33,588 nt of DNA, taken from Synechococcales cyanobacterium bin59.metabat.ball.084. Lineage in GTDB: Bacteria > Cyanobacteriota > Cyanobacteriia > Cyanobacteriales > Chamaesiphonaceae. Below the pieces are notes generated by a model, which was not told the DNA's origin, searched no databases, and worked only from the letters and a program-made list of their open reading frames with translations. Below, one piece after another: positions 14,184 through 23,395 of this stretch (positions within the stretch are counted from its first letter, which is position 1; every line of letters starts with the position of its first letter). The stretch spans positions 1 to 33,588 of the forward strand of contig JAAFHZ010000041.1 of assembly GCA_013297675.1 (NCBI GenBank), given 5' to 3'. Position numbers and translations under genes: made by a program.

Positions 14184-14600
14184 ATGCCTGATCTAGTGCC
14201 AGGAACTGAGCTAGGACAGGCGATCGAACAATTCAACACCCAAGAATTTTACGCCTGTCACGACACCCTAGAAGCCCTCTGGGTAGCCGCACCTGTCCCA
14301 GAAAAGAAGTTCTATCAAGGGCTACTGCAAATCGCCGTGGCCTGTCATCACCTGGGCAACTCTAACTGGCGCGGCGCAACCATTATGCTGGGAGAAGGCC
14401 GCTTCCGGCTGCGAGACTATGAACCGGCCTATCAACCCGATAACCAACCTCAGAATGTGGATATTGAACATATCCGCAGCGCTGCCGCTGCGCTTTTGAC
14501 TGACCTTCAGGCCATTCCACCCGAGGAAGTCACCCAGTTTTTGCTAGAATTCACCAACGGCCAGCGCTTTTACCCCGCCATTAAAACCATCCCGCACTAA
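14184..14600 (+). CDS. DUF309 family protein
   Basis: The 138-residue protein shows the DUF309 pattern: Phe-Asn-Thr-Gln-Glu-Phe-Tyr-Ala-Cys-His-Asp-Thr-Leu-Glu-Ala-Leu-Trp near residue 20, and Phe-Tyr-Gln-Gly-Leu-Leu-Gln-Ile-Ala-Val-Ala-Cys-His-His-Leu near 55. The conserved His, Glu and Trp of the first helix suggest a small helical bundle, but no biochemical role is established to my knowledge. Its ATG is the base after the ftrC TAG, so it is translated by re-initiation from the ftrC message, which hints at joint expression and not necessarily joint function. Confidence 0.88.
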   Translation: MPDLVPGTELGQAIEQFNTQEFYACHDTLEALWVAAPVPEKKFYQGLLQIAVACHHLGNSNWRGATIMLGEGRFRLRDYEPAYQPDNQPQNVDIEHIRSAAAALLTDLQAIPPEEVTQFLLEFTNGQRFYPAIKTIPH

Positions 14601-14622
14601 AAATCATTACGGCTGAGACAAT

Positions 14623-16017
14623 ATGACTACTAAACTCACTCCCAACCCTTCTTTTAGCATCACCATGCGCCTAGAAACCCCCAATCGGGCGGGGATGCTG
14701 GCCAGTATTGCTCAGGCGATCGCTTCGGTAGGTGGCAACATTAGCGCGATCGATATTACTGAGCAAACCAGAGCTGTTTCGTTAATTGAAGTAACCGTGG
14801 ATGCCAGTAGCACTGAGCACGGTGATCGCATTGGGACGGCGGTAAAGAGTATTCCTGAAGTGAAGGTGCTGAGTCTGTATGACCGCACCATGCAGCTTCA
14901 TCGGGGCGGCAAGATTCGGATGGAGAGCAAAATTTCGCTGGCTCGACAGTCCGATTTGGCGATGGCCTATACGCCGGGAGTGGGTAGAGTTTGTCAGGCG
15001 ATCGCCGCTAATCCGGCAGAGGTGTATAACCTGACGGTGAAGGGCAACATGGTGGCAATTATTACTGATGGTAGTGCGGTATTGGGATTAGGTAATTTGG
15101 GGGCTGAGGCTTCGCTGCCAGTAATGGAAGGCAAGGCCATGTTATTTAAAGAGTTTGCCGGTATTGATGCCTTCCCGATTTGTCTGACTACTCAAGATAC
15201 CGATGAAATTGTCAATATTGTGATTAATCTCGCCCCGGTGTTTGGTGGCATCAACCTAGAAGATATTGCTGCGCCCCGCTGCTTTGAGATTGAGCAGCGG
15301 CTCAAAGCAGCCCTAGATATTCCGGTGTTTCATGACGATCAGCACGGTACAGCGATCGTGACGTTGGCGGCTTTGCTGAATGCGCTCAAGGTAGTTGGTA
15401 AAACTATTACTGAAGTGAAGATTGTCTTTAATGGTGCCGGGGCTGCGGGGATTGCGGTAGCTAATTTGTTGAAGTTGGCTGGAGCACAGCATATTGCGTT
15501 ATGTGATTCCAAAGGGATTATTGCTAAAGACCGCAGCGATTTGACGACCGAGAAGTTAGCTTTGGCAGTGGATAAAGGCGGAAGTCTGGCCGATGCGATG
15601 GTAGGTGCTGATGTGTTTATTGGCTTGAGTGCGCCCGGTGTAGTTACACCAGAAATGGTGCAGGCTATGGCTGAGCAGCCGATCGTCTTTGCAATGGCTA
15701 ACCCCATTCCCGAAATTCAGCCAGAGTTAATTGCTGATGTAGTGGCGGTGATGGCTACTGGCCGGAGTGATTATCCCAATCAGATCAATAACGTGCTGGC
15801 TTTCCCTGGTCTGCTGCGAGGTGCGCTAGATTGTCGGGCAAAGCAGCTCACTTCTAACATGTATCTAGAAGCTGCTAAGGCGATCGCTTCTTTGGTGAAT
15901 CCTACTGATTTAAACCGCGAATACATTGTGCCATCGGTCTTTGATCCTCGGGTGTCAACGGCGGTGACAGCAGCAGTACAAAAAGCTGCGAGAGAAGACG
16001 GGGTCGCTCGTTATTAA
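14623..16017 (+). CDS. NAD(P)-dependent malic enzyme with N-terminal ACT domain
   Basis: Malic enzyme oxidatively decarboxylates malate to pyruvate and CO2. Residues about 10-85 form an ACT domain (Leu-Glu-Thr-Pro-Asn-Arg-Ala-Gly-Met-Leu, then Gly-Gly-Asn-Ile-Ser-Ala-Ile-Asp), a likely allosteric amino-acid sensor. The malic domain follows with Tyr-Thr-Pro-Gly-Val-Gly and the metal-binding Phe-His-Asp-Asp-Gln-His-Gly-Thr-Ala. The NAD-binding fold has Gly-Ala-Gly-Ala-Ala-Gly-Ile-Ala. The 464-residue length fits the bacterial ACT-malic enzymes. It is 22 bp after the DUF309 gene on the same strand, so the ftrC-DUF309-malic enzyme trio may form an operon. Cofactor preference cannot be read from the sequence by eye. 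Confidence 0.95.
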   Translation: MTTKLTPNPSFSITMRLETPNRAGMLASIAQAIASVGGNISAIDITEQTRAVSLIEVTVDASSTEHGDRIGTAVKSIPEVKVLSLYDRTMQLHRGGKIRMESKISLARQSDLAMAYTPGVGRVCQAIAANPAEVYNLTVKGNMVAIITDGSAVLGLGNLGAEASLPVMEGKAMLFKEFAGIDAFPICLTTQDTDEIVNIVINLAPVFGGINLEDIAAPRCFEIEQRLKAALDIPVFHDDQHGTAIVTLAALLNALKVVGKTITEVKIVFNGAGAAGIAVANLLKLAGAQHIALCDSKGIIAKDRSDLTTEKLALAVDKGGSLADAMVGADVFIGLSAPGVVTPEMVQAMAEQPIVFAMANPIPEIQPELIADVVAVMATGRSDYPNQINNVLAFPGLLRGALDCRAKQLTSNMYLEAAKAIASLVNPTDLNREYIVPSVFDPRVSTAVTAAVQKAAREDGVARY

Positions 16018-16128
16018 CAGTCAAATAATTTATATATTCTTATGGTGGGAAAGGAGTAAATAACAAAAATCCCGAAGGAGATTAAAAGCTATCTCGCTGA
16101 TAGAGTCTGCCTTATGACATTGTTGTCA

Positions 16129-16151
16129 CCCCTGGAGAAATCTCACAGGGG
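16129..16151 (+). terminator. hairpin between convergent malic enzyme and glycosyltransferase genes
   Basis: CCCCTG (16129-16134) and CAGGGG (16146-16151) pair, and GAG/CTC extends the stem inward around an AAAT loop with one bulged A. The genes on both sides converge, and the hairpin lies about 110 bp after one and 85 bp after the other. No T-run follows on either strand. Confidence 0.4.
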
Positions 16152-16235
16152 ATCTTTACAGGCAATGATTTTTCGTCAAAAACCTGAACATCGAGTAATA
16201 CCAAAGAGTTTTGTGCACCACTAGGATCAATATTC

Positions 16236-17879
16236 TTATTTGCCAACGTCTAATCCATAGGGACGAGGGTATGGCTTCAACATTTGGTCAGCTTTATAGA
16301 TTTGCCAAGTTTGAGTCACCACCCCACCTCTAAGCAAGGGCACAGTAGCAATTTTCTTGATACTTTGAAAATAATCTGCAAAAGGTTCATAAGTTACTGT
16401 CGGCTTGGTGGAAACAGCCCCTTTAGACTGCACCACATCTTCATTCACCCCAAAAGTTTCAGAGCCAATATACACCGCATTTTTACCCACCCATTCCTGC
16501 GCCGTAGACCAATAGGCAAATCCTCGTAAATCGTCATCAAAACAAGTTATGGGTTTCTTTGTAATAGAATGTAGTGCCATTGCCAACTGACCGCTAGGAA
16601 AATAACGATTGATAAAAATAAAATCAGCGTGATCGATCGCCTGTATAACTGCCGGGTTGGCTTTCAGCTTCTGCTGTAACTGACCCACATCAATCAACTG
16701 CACCGAATTATCGGCCTCAAAAGTCAAAAATCCCCCACCGATCGCATTATTACTGGGCTTCTGAGCCGTTCCTAAAGTCAGGTGCGACAAAGTGATCGCA
16801 AAAATTAGATGAATCAACACCATCGTCACAATCAGCCAGTTCCAAAAACGACGGGGATGAGCATTAAACCAACCCAGTGATCGCTCAGCGAGCAAAATAC
16901 TAGCGGTCATATACCCGGCCATCGGCCAGCTCGGTAACACTTGCTGATAGCCAGCAATAATTGCAAAGGCCACAATAATTGGAGCCGATAGCCATAGCAC
17001 TAGCAGTTTTTGACCTTGGCTCGGCTCTTTTTGCCGCTGAAATTGCAAACGAATATTTTGCCCCATCGACCAAATTATCGGCAAGCCGATCGAAGGAAAA
17101 ACATACACCATATGGACTAAAAAAGTCAGGAAAAAAGTTTCCCAGTTATAGCTAGCATTGGGAACAGCTCGCCTAGACTGAAAAACGATCGAAGCCCAGT
17201 TGTGCTCCGAGTTCCAATACAAAATTGGTGAAATAGTCAGGGCAAACACCAAGCTAGCCAACAACAGCCAGGGAGAAGTCAATACTCGGCGGTGGCTGGG
17301 GCTACTCAAACAAAAGCCAATCAGACAAGTACCCAGTAAAAAGCCATGATACTTAGCTAAACAGGTTAAACCTACCAACAGACCAATCAGTGCGATCCGA
17401 TAGGTGGGTTTGTAAGGGGCACTAGGAAAAAATTCGATCGCAGTTAACCACAGAGTGGCCATCCAAAAAAATATCTGAGGCGCATCGGGCTGAGCTAAAG
17501 AACCAAAGGCCACGGTCAAAATTGGCATTAAAGAAGCCAGACCCAGCGCAATAAGGGCAACTTGGCGATCGAACAAGCGTTCCGCAGTTTTATATAAAAA
17601 AATCAAAGCGCCGGTAAACACCAATAGAGTACCGAGACGCAAAGTAAAAGGATTTACAGAACCAGTCAGCCAGGTTCCAAAGCCAGCAGTAAAAAAAACT
17701 AGGAGGGGATGGTCAAAGTAGCTCCAGCTTGGATGCAGAGTGTAAACATAGTAATAGGCTTCATCGAAGCCGATCGGTAAAAAAATGGCAATGATTAGCC
17801 GGACGGTGAGACCGGCCAGCAAAATACTGGCAATCCAGCGGTGATGCTGAGTCTGGAGCCAAATAACAGGATTGAGCAT
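16236..17879 (-). CDS. GT39/ArnT-like integral membrane glycosyltransferase
   Basis: The 547-residue protein has about ten hydrophobic helices in its first 350 residues and a soluble C-terminal domain of about 160. The early loop has Phe-Asp-Glu-Ala-Tyr-Tyr-Tyr (Asp39-Glu40), the acidic pair of PMT/ArnT enzymes that contacts the metal and the lipid-phosphate donor, and Tyr-Phe-Asp-His-Pro near 54-58. Such enzymes use a polyprenyl-phosphate sugar on the periplasmic side to modify lipids, polysaccharides or proteins; the acceptor here is unknown. It is transcribed away from the first RTX gene, so modification of that protein is possible but only a guess. Confidence 0.85.
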   Translation of the reverse strand: MLNPVIWLQTQHHRWIASILLAGLTVRLIIAIFLPIGFDEAYYYVYTLHPSWSYFDHPLLVFFTAGFGTWLTGSVNPFTLRLGTLLVFTGALIFLYKTAERLFDRQVALIALGLASLMPILTVAFGSLAQPDAPQIFFWMATLWLTAIEFFPSAPYKPTYRIALIGLLVGLTCLAKYHGFLLGTCLIGFCLSSPSHRRVLTSPWLLLASLVFALTISPILYWNSEHNWASIVFQSRRAVPNASYNWETFFLTFLVHMVYVFPSIGLPIIWSMGQNIRLQFQRQKEPSQGQKLLVLWLSAPIIVAFAIIAGYQQVLPSWPMAGYMTASILLAERSLGWFNAHPRRFWNWLIVTMVLIHLIFAITLSHLTLGTAQKPSNNAIGGGFLTFEADNSVQLIDVGQLQQKLKANPAVIQAIDHADFIFINRYFPSGQLAMALHSITKKPITCFDDDLRGFAYWSTAQEWVGKNAVYIGSETFGVNEDVVQSKGAVSTKPTVTYEPFADYFQSIKKIATVPLLRGGVVTQTWQIYKADQMLKPYPRPYGLDVGK

Positions 17880-18028
17880 TGGGAATTGTGATGCGGACTA
17901 GATTCTCACATTCTACGTGCCATTGACCACCTTCTAGTCAGTCCGCCATAATACTGATATTTAAACCCCCGATCTATCAACTAATTAGACATTTTGCTGA
18001 CATTAAACTTGAGGATAAACACATTTAT

Positions 18029-18057
18029 TAGACAATGTTAGAATCCACTCCTATAGG
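18029..18057 (+). promoter_or_regulatory. candidate promoter of the first RTX gene
   Basis: TAGACA (18029-18034) and TATAGG (18052-18057) are 17 bp apart, giving a start near 18064 and a leader of about 45 bases. A weak Shine-Dalgarno (GGAAA at 18094-18098) lies ahead of the ATG at 18108. Confidence 0.45.
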
Positions 18058-18107
18058 GTGCTAGAGGCTACATAAAACTTAATATTAAACAATGGAAATT
18101 AAATCTC

Positions 18108-21100
18108 ATGGCTAACATTACCGGTACCGTAGGAAACGATTTGCTAAATGGGGATTTTAGCGCCAGCAATTTGATTGATGGCTTGGCTGGAAATGACACA
18201 ATTAACGGCGGCTTTGGCGCAGATACACTGAATGGCGGAGAAGGCGATGATCAGATTAACGGGAACAGTGGAACTGACCTAATTAACGGAGATGCCGGGA
18301 ATGATCGATTGATCTCTTCTGGTTTTGATTCTACTCTCAATGGTGGATTAGGAGACGATGTTTTTGACCTGCAAGGTGGCAATAATATTTCGATCGATGG
18401 TGGTGATGGGTTCGACCTTGTGCAAAGCTATAGAACATTCTTTTTCACCAGAGATCCAATATCGGTTGATCTTAACAACGTCGATTTTACCACTTTAAAT
18501 ACTAATGTTTTTGGTATCCAGTCTATTCAAAATGTTGAGGGTATCATAGAATTTTTTGGTGAAGAAGGTAATGATACAATTACGGCTTCTGGCAATAGCA
18601 CTATTGGACATTCTATCAATGGACAGGGAGGTAATGATCTCATTACCGGTGGCTTTGGTAACGATACCATTAGCGGTGGTAGCGGCAACAACACACTAAA
18701 TGGCGGCGCTGGTAATGATCTGTTCAACGTCAGCGATTTTCAATTTTTTGGCGGCCAAAACACTCTTGATGGAGGGAGTGGTTTTGATGTAATTGATCGA
18801 CTGAATAGGTTCCAGAATACGGCCTATAATATTGATTTAGATAACGTGGACTTCAACCAGATCGGTGTTCCGGGGGTTACTAGCATCCAAAATATCGAAG
18901 GCATTCGCGATTTTAGCGGTAGTGATGCAAATGATACAATTACGGCTAGTGGTGATGGTAGTAACACCACCAACCACTCAATTAATGGAAATGGTGGCAA
19001 TGATCTAATCACTGGGGGAGCCGGTAACGATACCATTAGCGGTGACTTTGGGAATGATACCCTGAATGGTGGGGCTGGTAATGATCTTTTGGTAGAATTT
19101 GGCTTTTTTGGGGGTAATAACACTCTCAACGGTGGCGCTGGTGACGATACTATTAACTTTGACAATAGCTTTATCTTTAGCAATTTTAGTGAGACTGTGA
19201 TCGATGGCGGTGACGGCTTTGATACACTAGATCGATTATCAACTAGTAACGCAGTTAATCCTGTTGTAGTTGACCTAGACAATCCAGATTCTGTCGCCAT
19301 TCAAAATTTACTGGGCATAAAATCATTTGTCAATGTTGAACGGATTCAGAATTTCTTCAACGGCGGCGTTGCTGATAGCATAATTACCGCCAGTAGCAGC
19401 ATTTCACGCGGCATCCAAACCGGAAGCGGCAACGATCAAATCACTAGTGGCTCTGGAAACGACAATATTTTTACTGGTGATGGCAATGATCGCATTGATG
19501 GAGGTGCAGGTAACGATAATATTGAGGCCGGATCTGGAAATGATACTGTCCAAGGAGGCGACGGCGATGATAACTTGGGAGGTTCTGATGGAAATGACTC
19601 AATAAGTGGATCTGCTGGCAACGACTTTGTGCGAGGTGGTACTGGCAACGATAGCATCGATGGTGGTAGTGGAAATGATTCCTTATTTGGTGATTTTAAT
19701 TTTGGCTTTTTTGGCGACACCAATCAGACCAATGACACCATCAACGGCGGCAGTGGCAAAGATTTTCTAGATGGTGGCGCTGGTAACAACTTGCTTGATG
19801 GTGGCGATGATGACGATACCCTAATTGGTGGTGATGGCAATAATACCCTCAATGGAGGCGCTGGCGATGACCAGTTTAACTACACGCCCAATGCTGGCAC
19901 TAGCATAGATGGCGGCAGTGGTTTTGATATTATCGACCAGATCAACCTATCTACACCTAACAACACCACCGGGGTATCAATAACTCTGGACAACGTGAAT
20001 TTCAGTACGTTAGGAATTCCGGGGGCAGCGAACATTACCAACGTCGAAGGCATTCGCAACTTTACGGCTGGTGATGGCAATGACGTAATTACTGCTGGCC
20101 GAGCCATCGATCGCTTTATTGGTGCCAGTGCAGGCAATGACTTAGTTACTGGTGGTGATGGCAACGAAACCATTTTTGGTGGTGCTGGCCAAGATACTCT
20201 CAATGCTGGCAACGGTAATGATATTATCGACGGCGAACAAGATAATGATCAAATTACCGGTGGAGCTGGTGACGATCAGCTATATGGTGCCAATGGCAAT
20301 GATTTAGTCGAAGGTGGTGCTGGCAGCGATTTCTTGTCTGGTGGCAACGATAATGACACCATCAATGGCGGTGAAGACACTGACAACATTTTTGGAGATG
20401 ATGGTAATGATCTGTTAAATGGTGGCACCGGCGATGACTTTGTATCCGGCAATTTGGGCGATAACACCCTTAATGGTGGAGAAGGTAATGATTTCATTGA
20501 TGCAGATAGTGCCGGTAACAATATTGTTGATGGCGGTGTTGGTTTAGATACTCTGGCTTTTGCTGATTTGGGTGCTCGTACTACGGCTTTAACTATTGAC
20601 TTAGACAACATAGATTTAGCTCAAATAGCGGCCAAGGGCATTCAGTCAGTTGTTGGCATTGAAGCTATTCAAAATATTCGTAGCGGCAGTGGCAACGACG
20701 TGATTACTGTCGGTACCAGCATTGAGGCCAATAGTTTGAGTCGATCGATCAATAGCGGTGCCGGAGATGATCAAGTTACTGCCGCCGAAGGCTTTGATAC
20801 CATTGCTGGTGATGATGGCAATGATACTCTTACTGGTAATGGGGGCAATGACACCATTTATGGTGAGCGAGGCAACGATACTCTAGTGGGTGGCACTGGT
20901 GATGATCTGTTGCTCAGCGGTAATGACAATGACTCGGTAGCTGGCGGTGTGGGTAACGACTACATTGCTGGTGGCAGTGGTCTGGATACATTGCTTGGTG
21001 ATGCCGGTGATGACACCATTTATGGTGAAGAAGGCAATGATTTAATTGATGGCGGAGAGGGTAACGATCGGCTCTTTGGTAGCGCTGGTAATGACTCGAT

Positions 21101-23279
21101 TTCGGCTGGAGCTGGCAATGATGATATTTTCGATGAAGCTGGGAACAACCTGTTAAATGGTGATACCGGCAACGACTCGATTGTGAGTGGTAATGGTGAT
21201 GACACTCTGAATGGTGGTGATGGCAATGATACTTTGAATGGTGGAACTGGCACCAATGTTTTAAATGGTGGAGCCGGAAACGACACCTTCGATATTTTTG
21301 CTGGCATTAACTCGATCGATGGTGGAGAAGGCACTGACTTATTGATCAATGCCAATCTATCGGCGGCGACTACCGCAGTAGTGCTGAATTTAGACAGCGC
21401 TGACTTCACTGGTCTGAATGTGCCGAACTTTACCTCTATCCAAAATGTTGAGCAGGTCAGAAATATTACCACCGGTAGCGGCGATGACGTGATTTCAGCT
21501 ACCGGCCAGACCGAGCACAGTATCAACACTGGCAAAGGTAATGACAGCATTACTGGCGGCACAGGCAATGACAACTTGGCCGGTGATGATGGCAACGATA
21601 CCATCAATGGTGGCGGTGGCAACGATGTTTTATTCGGTGAAACCGGCAGCGATCAGCTAGATGGTGGAGATGGAGATGATCGGCTATTCAGCGGCGACGA
21701 CAGCGATGTCGTATCTGGTGGTGCCGGTCGCGATGACATCTCTGCTGGTAGCGGTGCAGATATCGTTGATGCTGGCACTGGCAATGACATTGTTTTTGGT
21801 GAAGACGGCAATGATCAATTGGTGGGCGGCGACGGCGATGATACCTTATTTGGTAACTCTGGTGATGATATTGTCGTCGGTGGCTTAGGTAATGACTTTT
21901 TAAATGGTAATGATAGCAACGACCAACTCAATGGTGGCGAAGGCAACGACTTTCTCAGCGGTGGGGGTAGCTTAGATACTCTCATTGGTGGCAGTGGTGA
22001 TGATCGCCTCTTTGGTGATGCTGGTAATGACAGTATTAGCGGTGACGATGGCAATGATTCGATCGATGGCGGCGAAGGTAATGACACAGTTACCGGCGGT
22101 GCTGGTAATGACAATATTACTGATTTTGCTGGGGGCAATAGTTTAAGCGGCGGCGATGGCGACGACAGCTTGACAGTTGGTACTGGTAACAACGCACTCG
22201 ATGCTGGTGCCGGTAACGATACAATTTCGATCGGCAGTTTCTCCTTTTTTACTGGTCGCTTTGAATTTGGTAACAATTCGATCGATGGTGGTACTGGCGA
22301 AGATACTTTAGTCAGTGCGATTGCTGCCGAAACTACTAATGCCATTAATCTCAACTTAAATGCCATCAACTTAACTGGGGTCAGTCTCCAAGGAGTCAGC
22401 AGCATCACTGGTGTAGAGGTCATTCAGAGCTTTACTGGTGGTGGAGGCAACGATGTATTGACCGCATCTGGCGCTGCTAACCGGACTGTCAACGGTGGTT
22501 TGGGTAACGATCAAATTACTACTGCTGATGGTAGCGATACCATTGATGGTGGTGATGGCAATGATACCTTGACTGGTGGTGCCGGTAATGACCAAATATT
22601 TGGCAGTGATGGCGATGACCAATTACTAGGCGGTGCCGGTGATGATCAACTGCTGAGCGGTGTAGGCAACGATTCGATCTCTGCTGGTGATGGAAACGAT
22701 AATCTCTCTGGTGGTACTGGTGCCGATACCTTATTTGGTGATGCCGGTAACGACTTCATCTTTGGGGAAGCAGAAAATGACTCGATCGATGGTGGTGCTG
22801 GTAATGATACTCTCTATGGAAACGAGGGCAATGACAGCATTCTGGGGGGTGCAGGCAACGATCGACTCACCGGCTTTGTTGGCAACGATGTGCTAACTGG
22901 CGGTGAAGGTCGTGATATTTTTGGCTTTGGTTTCGATTTCCGCGCCTTTGCCAATGCCAACATGGGGATCGATACGGTTTCTGACTTTACATCTGGTCAA
23001 GATACCATTGAGCTGTCTTTACCGACTTTCAATGCTCTGACCGTTGGCAGTAATTCAATTTTCCCCACAGCTCTAGATGTGGCAGATTTTGCCGCCGTGC
23101 TCGATGATACAGCAGCAACTACTAGTGCAGCCAAGATTGTCTATAGTCAAGCCACCGGTACCTTGTTCTACAACACCAATGGTACTGATGCTGGATTGGG
23201 CGAAGGAGCTGCTTTTGCACAGTTTACTGGCAACCCAACGCTAGCGGCGACGGACTTCACTGTGTCCGATCGATTCTAG
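18108..23279 (+). CDS. large RTX (haemolysin-type calcium-binding repeat) protein, 1723 residues
   Basis: The product is almost wholly Gly-Gly-x-Gly-x-Asp nonapeptide repeats (27-nt units), which fold into calcium-filled beta-rolls once outside the cell. There is no N-terminal signal peptide; the last ~120 residues (Phe-Thr-Ser-Gly-Gln-Asp-Thr-Ile-Glu-Leu, then Ala-Thr-Gly-Thr-Leu-Phe-Tyr and a terminal Asp-Arg-Phe) resemble C-termini of cyanobacterial type I secretion substrates. Seven non-RTX modules of ~85 residues, with Asp-Leu-Asp-Asn-Val-Asp-Phe and Ser-Ile-Gln-Asn-Val-Glu-Gly-Ile type cores, begin near 18381, 18757, 19191, 19896, 20517, 21306 and 22272. I find no Cys or Trp, one internal Met and about five Lys. 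No enzyme or toxin domain is present, so an adhesin, surface layer or matrix role is likely. HlyB/HlyD genes are not in the window. Confidence 0.9.
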   Translation: MANITGTVGNDLLNGDFSASNLIDGLAGNDTINGGFGADTLNGGEGDDQINGNSGTDLINGDAGNDRLISSGFDSTLNGGLGDDVFDLQGGNNISIDGGDGFDLVQSYRTFFFTRDPISVDLNNVDFTTLNTNVFGIQSIQNVEGIIEFFGEEGNDTITASGNSTIGHSINGQGGNDLITGGFGNDTISGGSGNNTLNGGAGNDLFNVSDFQFFGGQNTLDGGSGFDVIDRLNRFQNTAYNIDLDNVDFNQIGVPGVTSIQNIEGIRDFSGSDANDTITASGDGSNTTNHSINGNGGNDLITGGAGNDTISGDFGNDTLNGGAGNDLLVEFGFFGGNNTLNGGAGDDTINFDNSFIFSNFSETVIDGGDGFDTLDRLSTSNAVNPVVVDLDNPDSVAIQNLLGIKSFVNVERIQNFFNGGVADSIITASSSISRGIQTGSGNDQITSGSGNDNIFTGDGNDRIDGGAGNDNIEAGSGNDTVQGGDGDDNLGGSDGNDSISGSAGNDFVRGGTGNDSIDGGSGNDSLFGDFNFGFFGDTNQTNDTINGGSGKDFLDGGAGNNLLDGGDDDDTLIGGDGNNTLNGGAGDDQFNYTPNAGTSIDGGSGFDIIDQINLSTPNNTTGVSITLDNVNFSTLGIPGAANITNVEGIRNFTAGDGNDVITAGRAIDRFIGASAGNDLVTGGDGNETIFGGAGQDTLNAGNGNDIIDGEQDNDQITGGAGDDQLYGANGNDLVEGGAGSDFLSGGNDNDTINGGEDTDNIFGDDGNDLLNGGTGDDFVSGNLGDNTLNGGEGNDFIDADSAGNNIVDGGVGLDTLAFADLGARTTALTIDLDNIDLAQIAAKGIQSVVGIEAIQNIRSGSGNDVITVGTSIEANSLSRSINSGAGDDQVTAAEGFDTIAGDDGNDTLTGNGGNDTIYGERGNDTLVGGTGDDLLLSGNDNDSVAGGVGNDYIAGGSGLDTLLGDAGDDTIYGEEGNDLIDGGEGNDRLFGSAGNDSISAGAGNDDIFDEAGNNLLNGDTGNDSIVSGNGDDTLNGGDGNDTLNGGTGTNVLNGGAGNDTFDIFAGINSIDGGEGTDLLINANLSAATTAVVLNLDSADFTGLNVPNFTSIQNVEQVRNITTGSGDDVISATGQTEHSINTGKGNDSITGGTGNDNLAGDDGNDTINGGGGNDVLFGETGSDQLDGGDGDDRLFSGDDSDVVSGGAGRDDISAGSGADIVDAGTGNDIVFGEDGNDQLVGGDGDDTLFGNSGDDIVVGGLGNDFLNGNDSNDQLNGGEGNDFLSGGGSLDTLIGGSGDDRLFGDAGNDSISGDDGNDSIDGGEGNDTVTGGAGNDNITDFAGGNSLSGGDGDDSLTVGTGNNALDAGAGNDTISIGSFSFFTGRFEFGNNSIDGGTGEDTLVSAIAAETTNAINLNLNAINLTGVSLQGVSSITGVEVIQSFTGGGGNDVLTASGAANRTVNGGLGNDQITTADGSDTIDGGDGNDTLTGGAGNDQIFGSDGDDQLLGGAGDDQLLSGVGNDSISAGDGNDNLSGGTGADTLFGDAGNDFIFGEAENDSIDGGAGNDTLYGNEGNDSILGGAGNDRLTGFVGNDVLTGGEGRDIFGFGFDFRAFANANMGIDTVSDFTSGQDTIELSLPTFNALTVGSNSIFPTALDVADFAAVLDDTAATTSAAKIVYSQATGTLFYNTNGTDAGLGEGAAFAQFTGNPTLAATDFTVSDRF

Positions 23280-23291
23280 TAAAATAAGCGG

Positions 23292-23333
23292 TAATTAGTG
23301 ACAGCCATGCGTAAAGCACTCTGTCACTAATTA
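23292..23333 (+). terminator. 13-bp perfect stem-loop between the two RTX genes
   Basis: TAATTAGTGACAG (23292-23304) pairs perfectly with CTGTCACTAATTA (23321-23333) around a 16-base loop, starting 12 bases after the stop of the first RTX gene. No T-run follows. It may reduce read-through or protect the first transcript's 3' end, allowing different output from the two genes. Confidence 0.55.
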
Positions 23334-23395
23334 AGCTACTACCAATTTCAAAAACTACAATCTCAAGGCAAATAATATTTAACGGAAAACAGAAA

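Noticed and set aside
16112-16249. 45-codon minus-strand frame with a protein-like reading after the glycosyltransferase gene
   Set aside because: No start codon, upstream stop, and it overlaps the glycosyltransferase 3' end in another frame; I could not match it to a family. A weak possibility of an old gene end remains.
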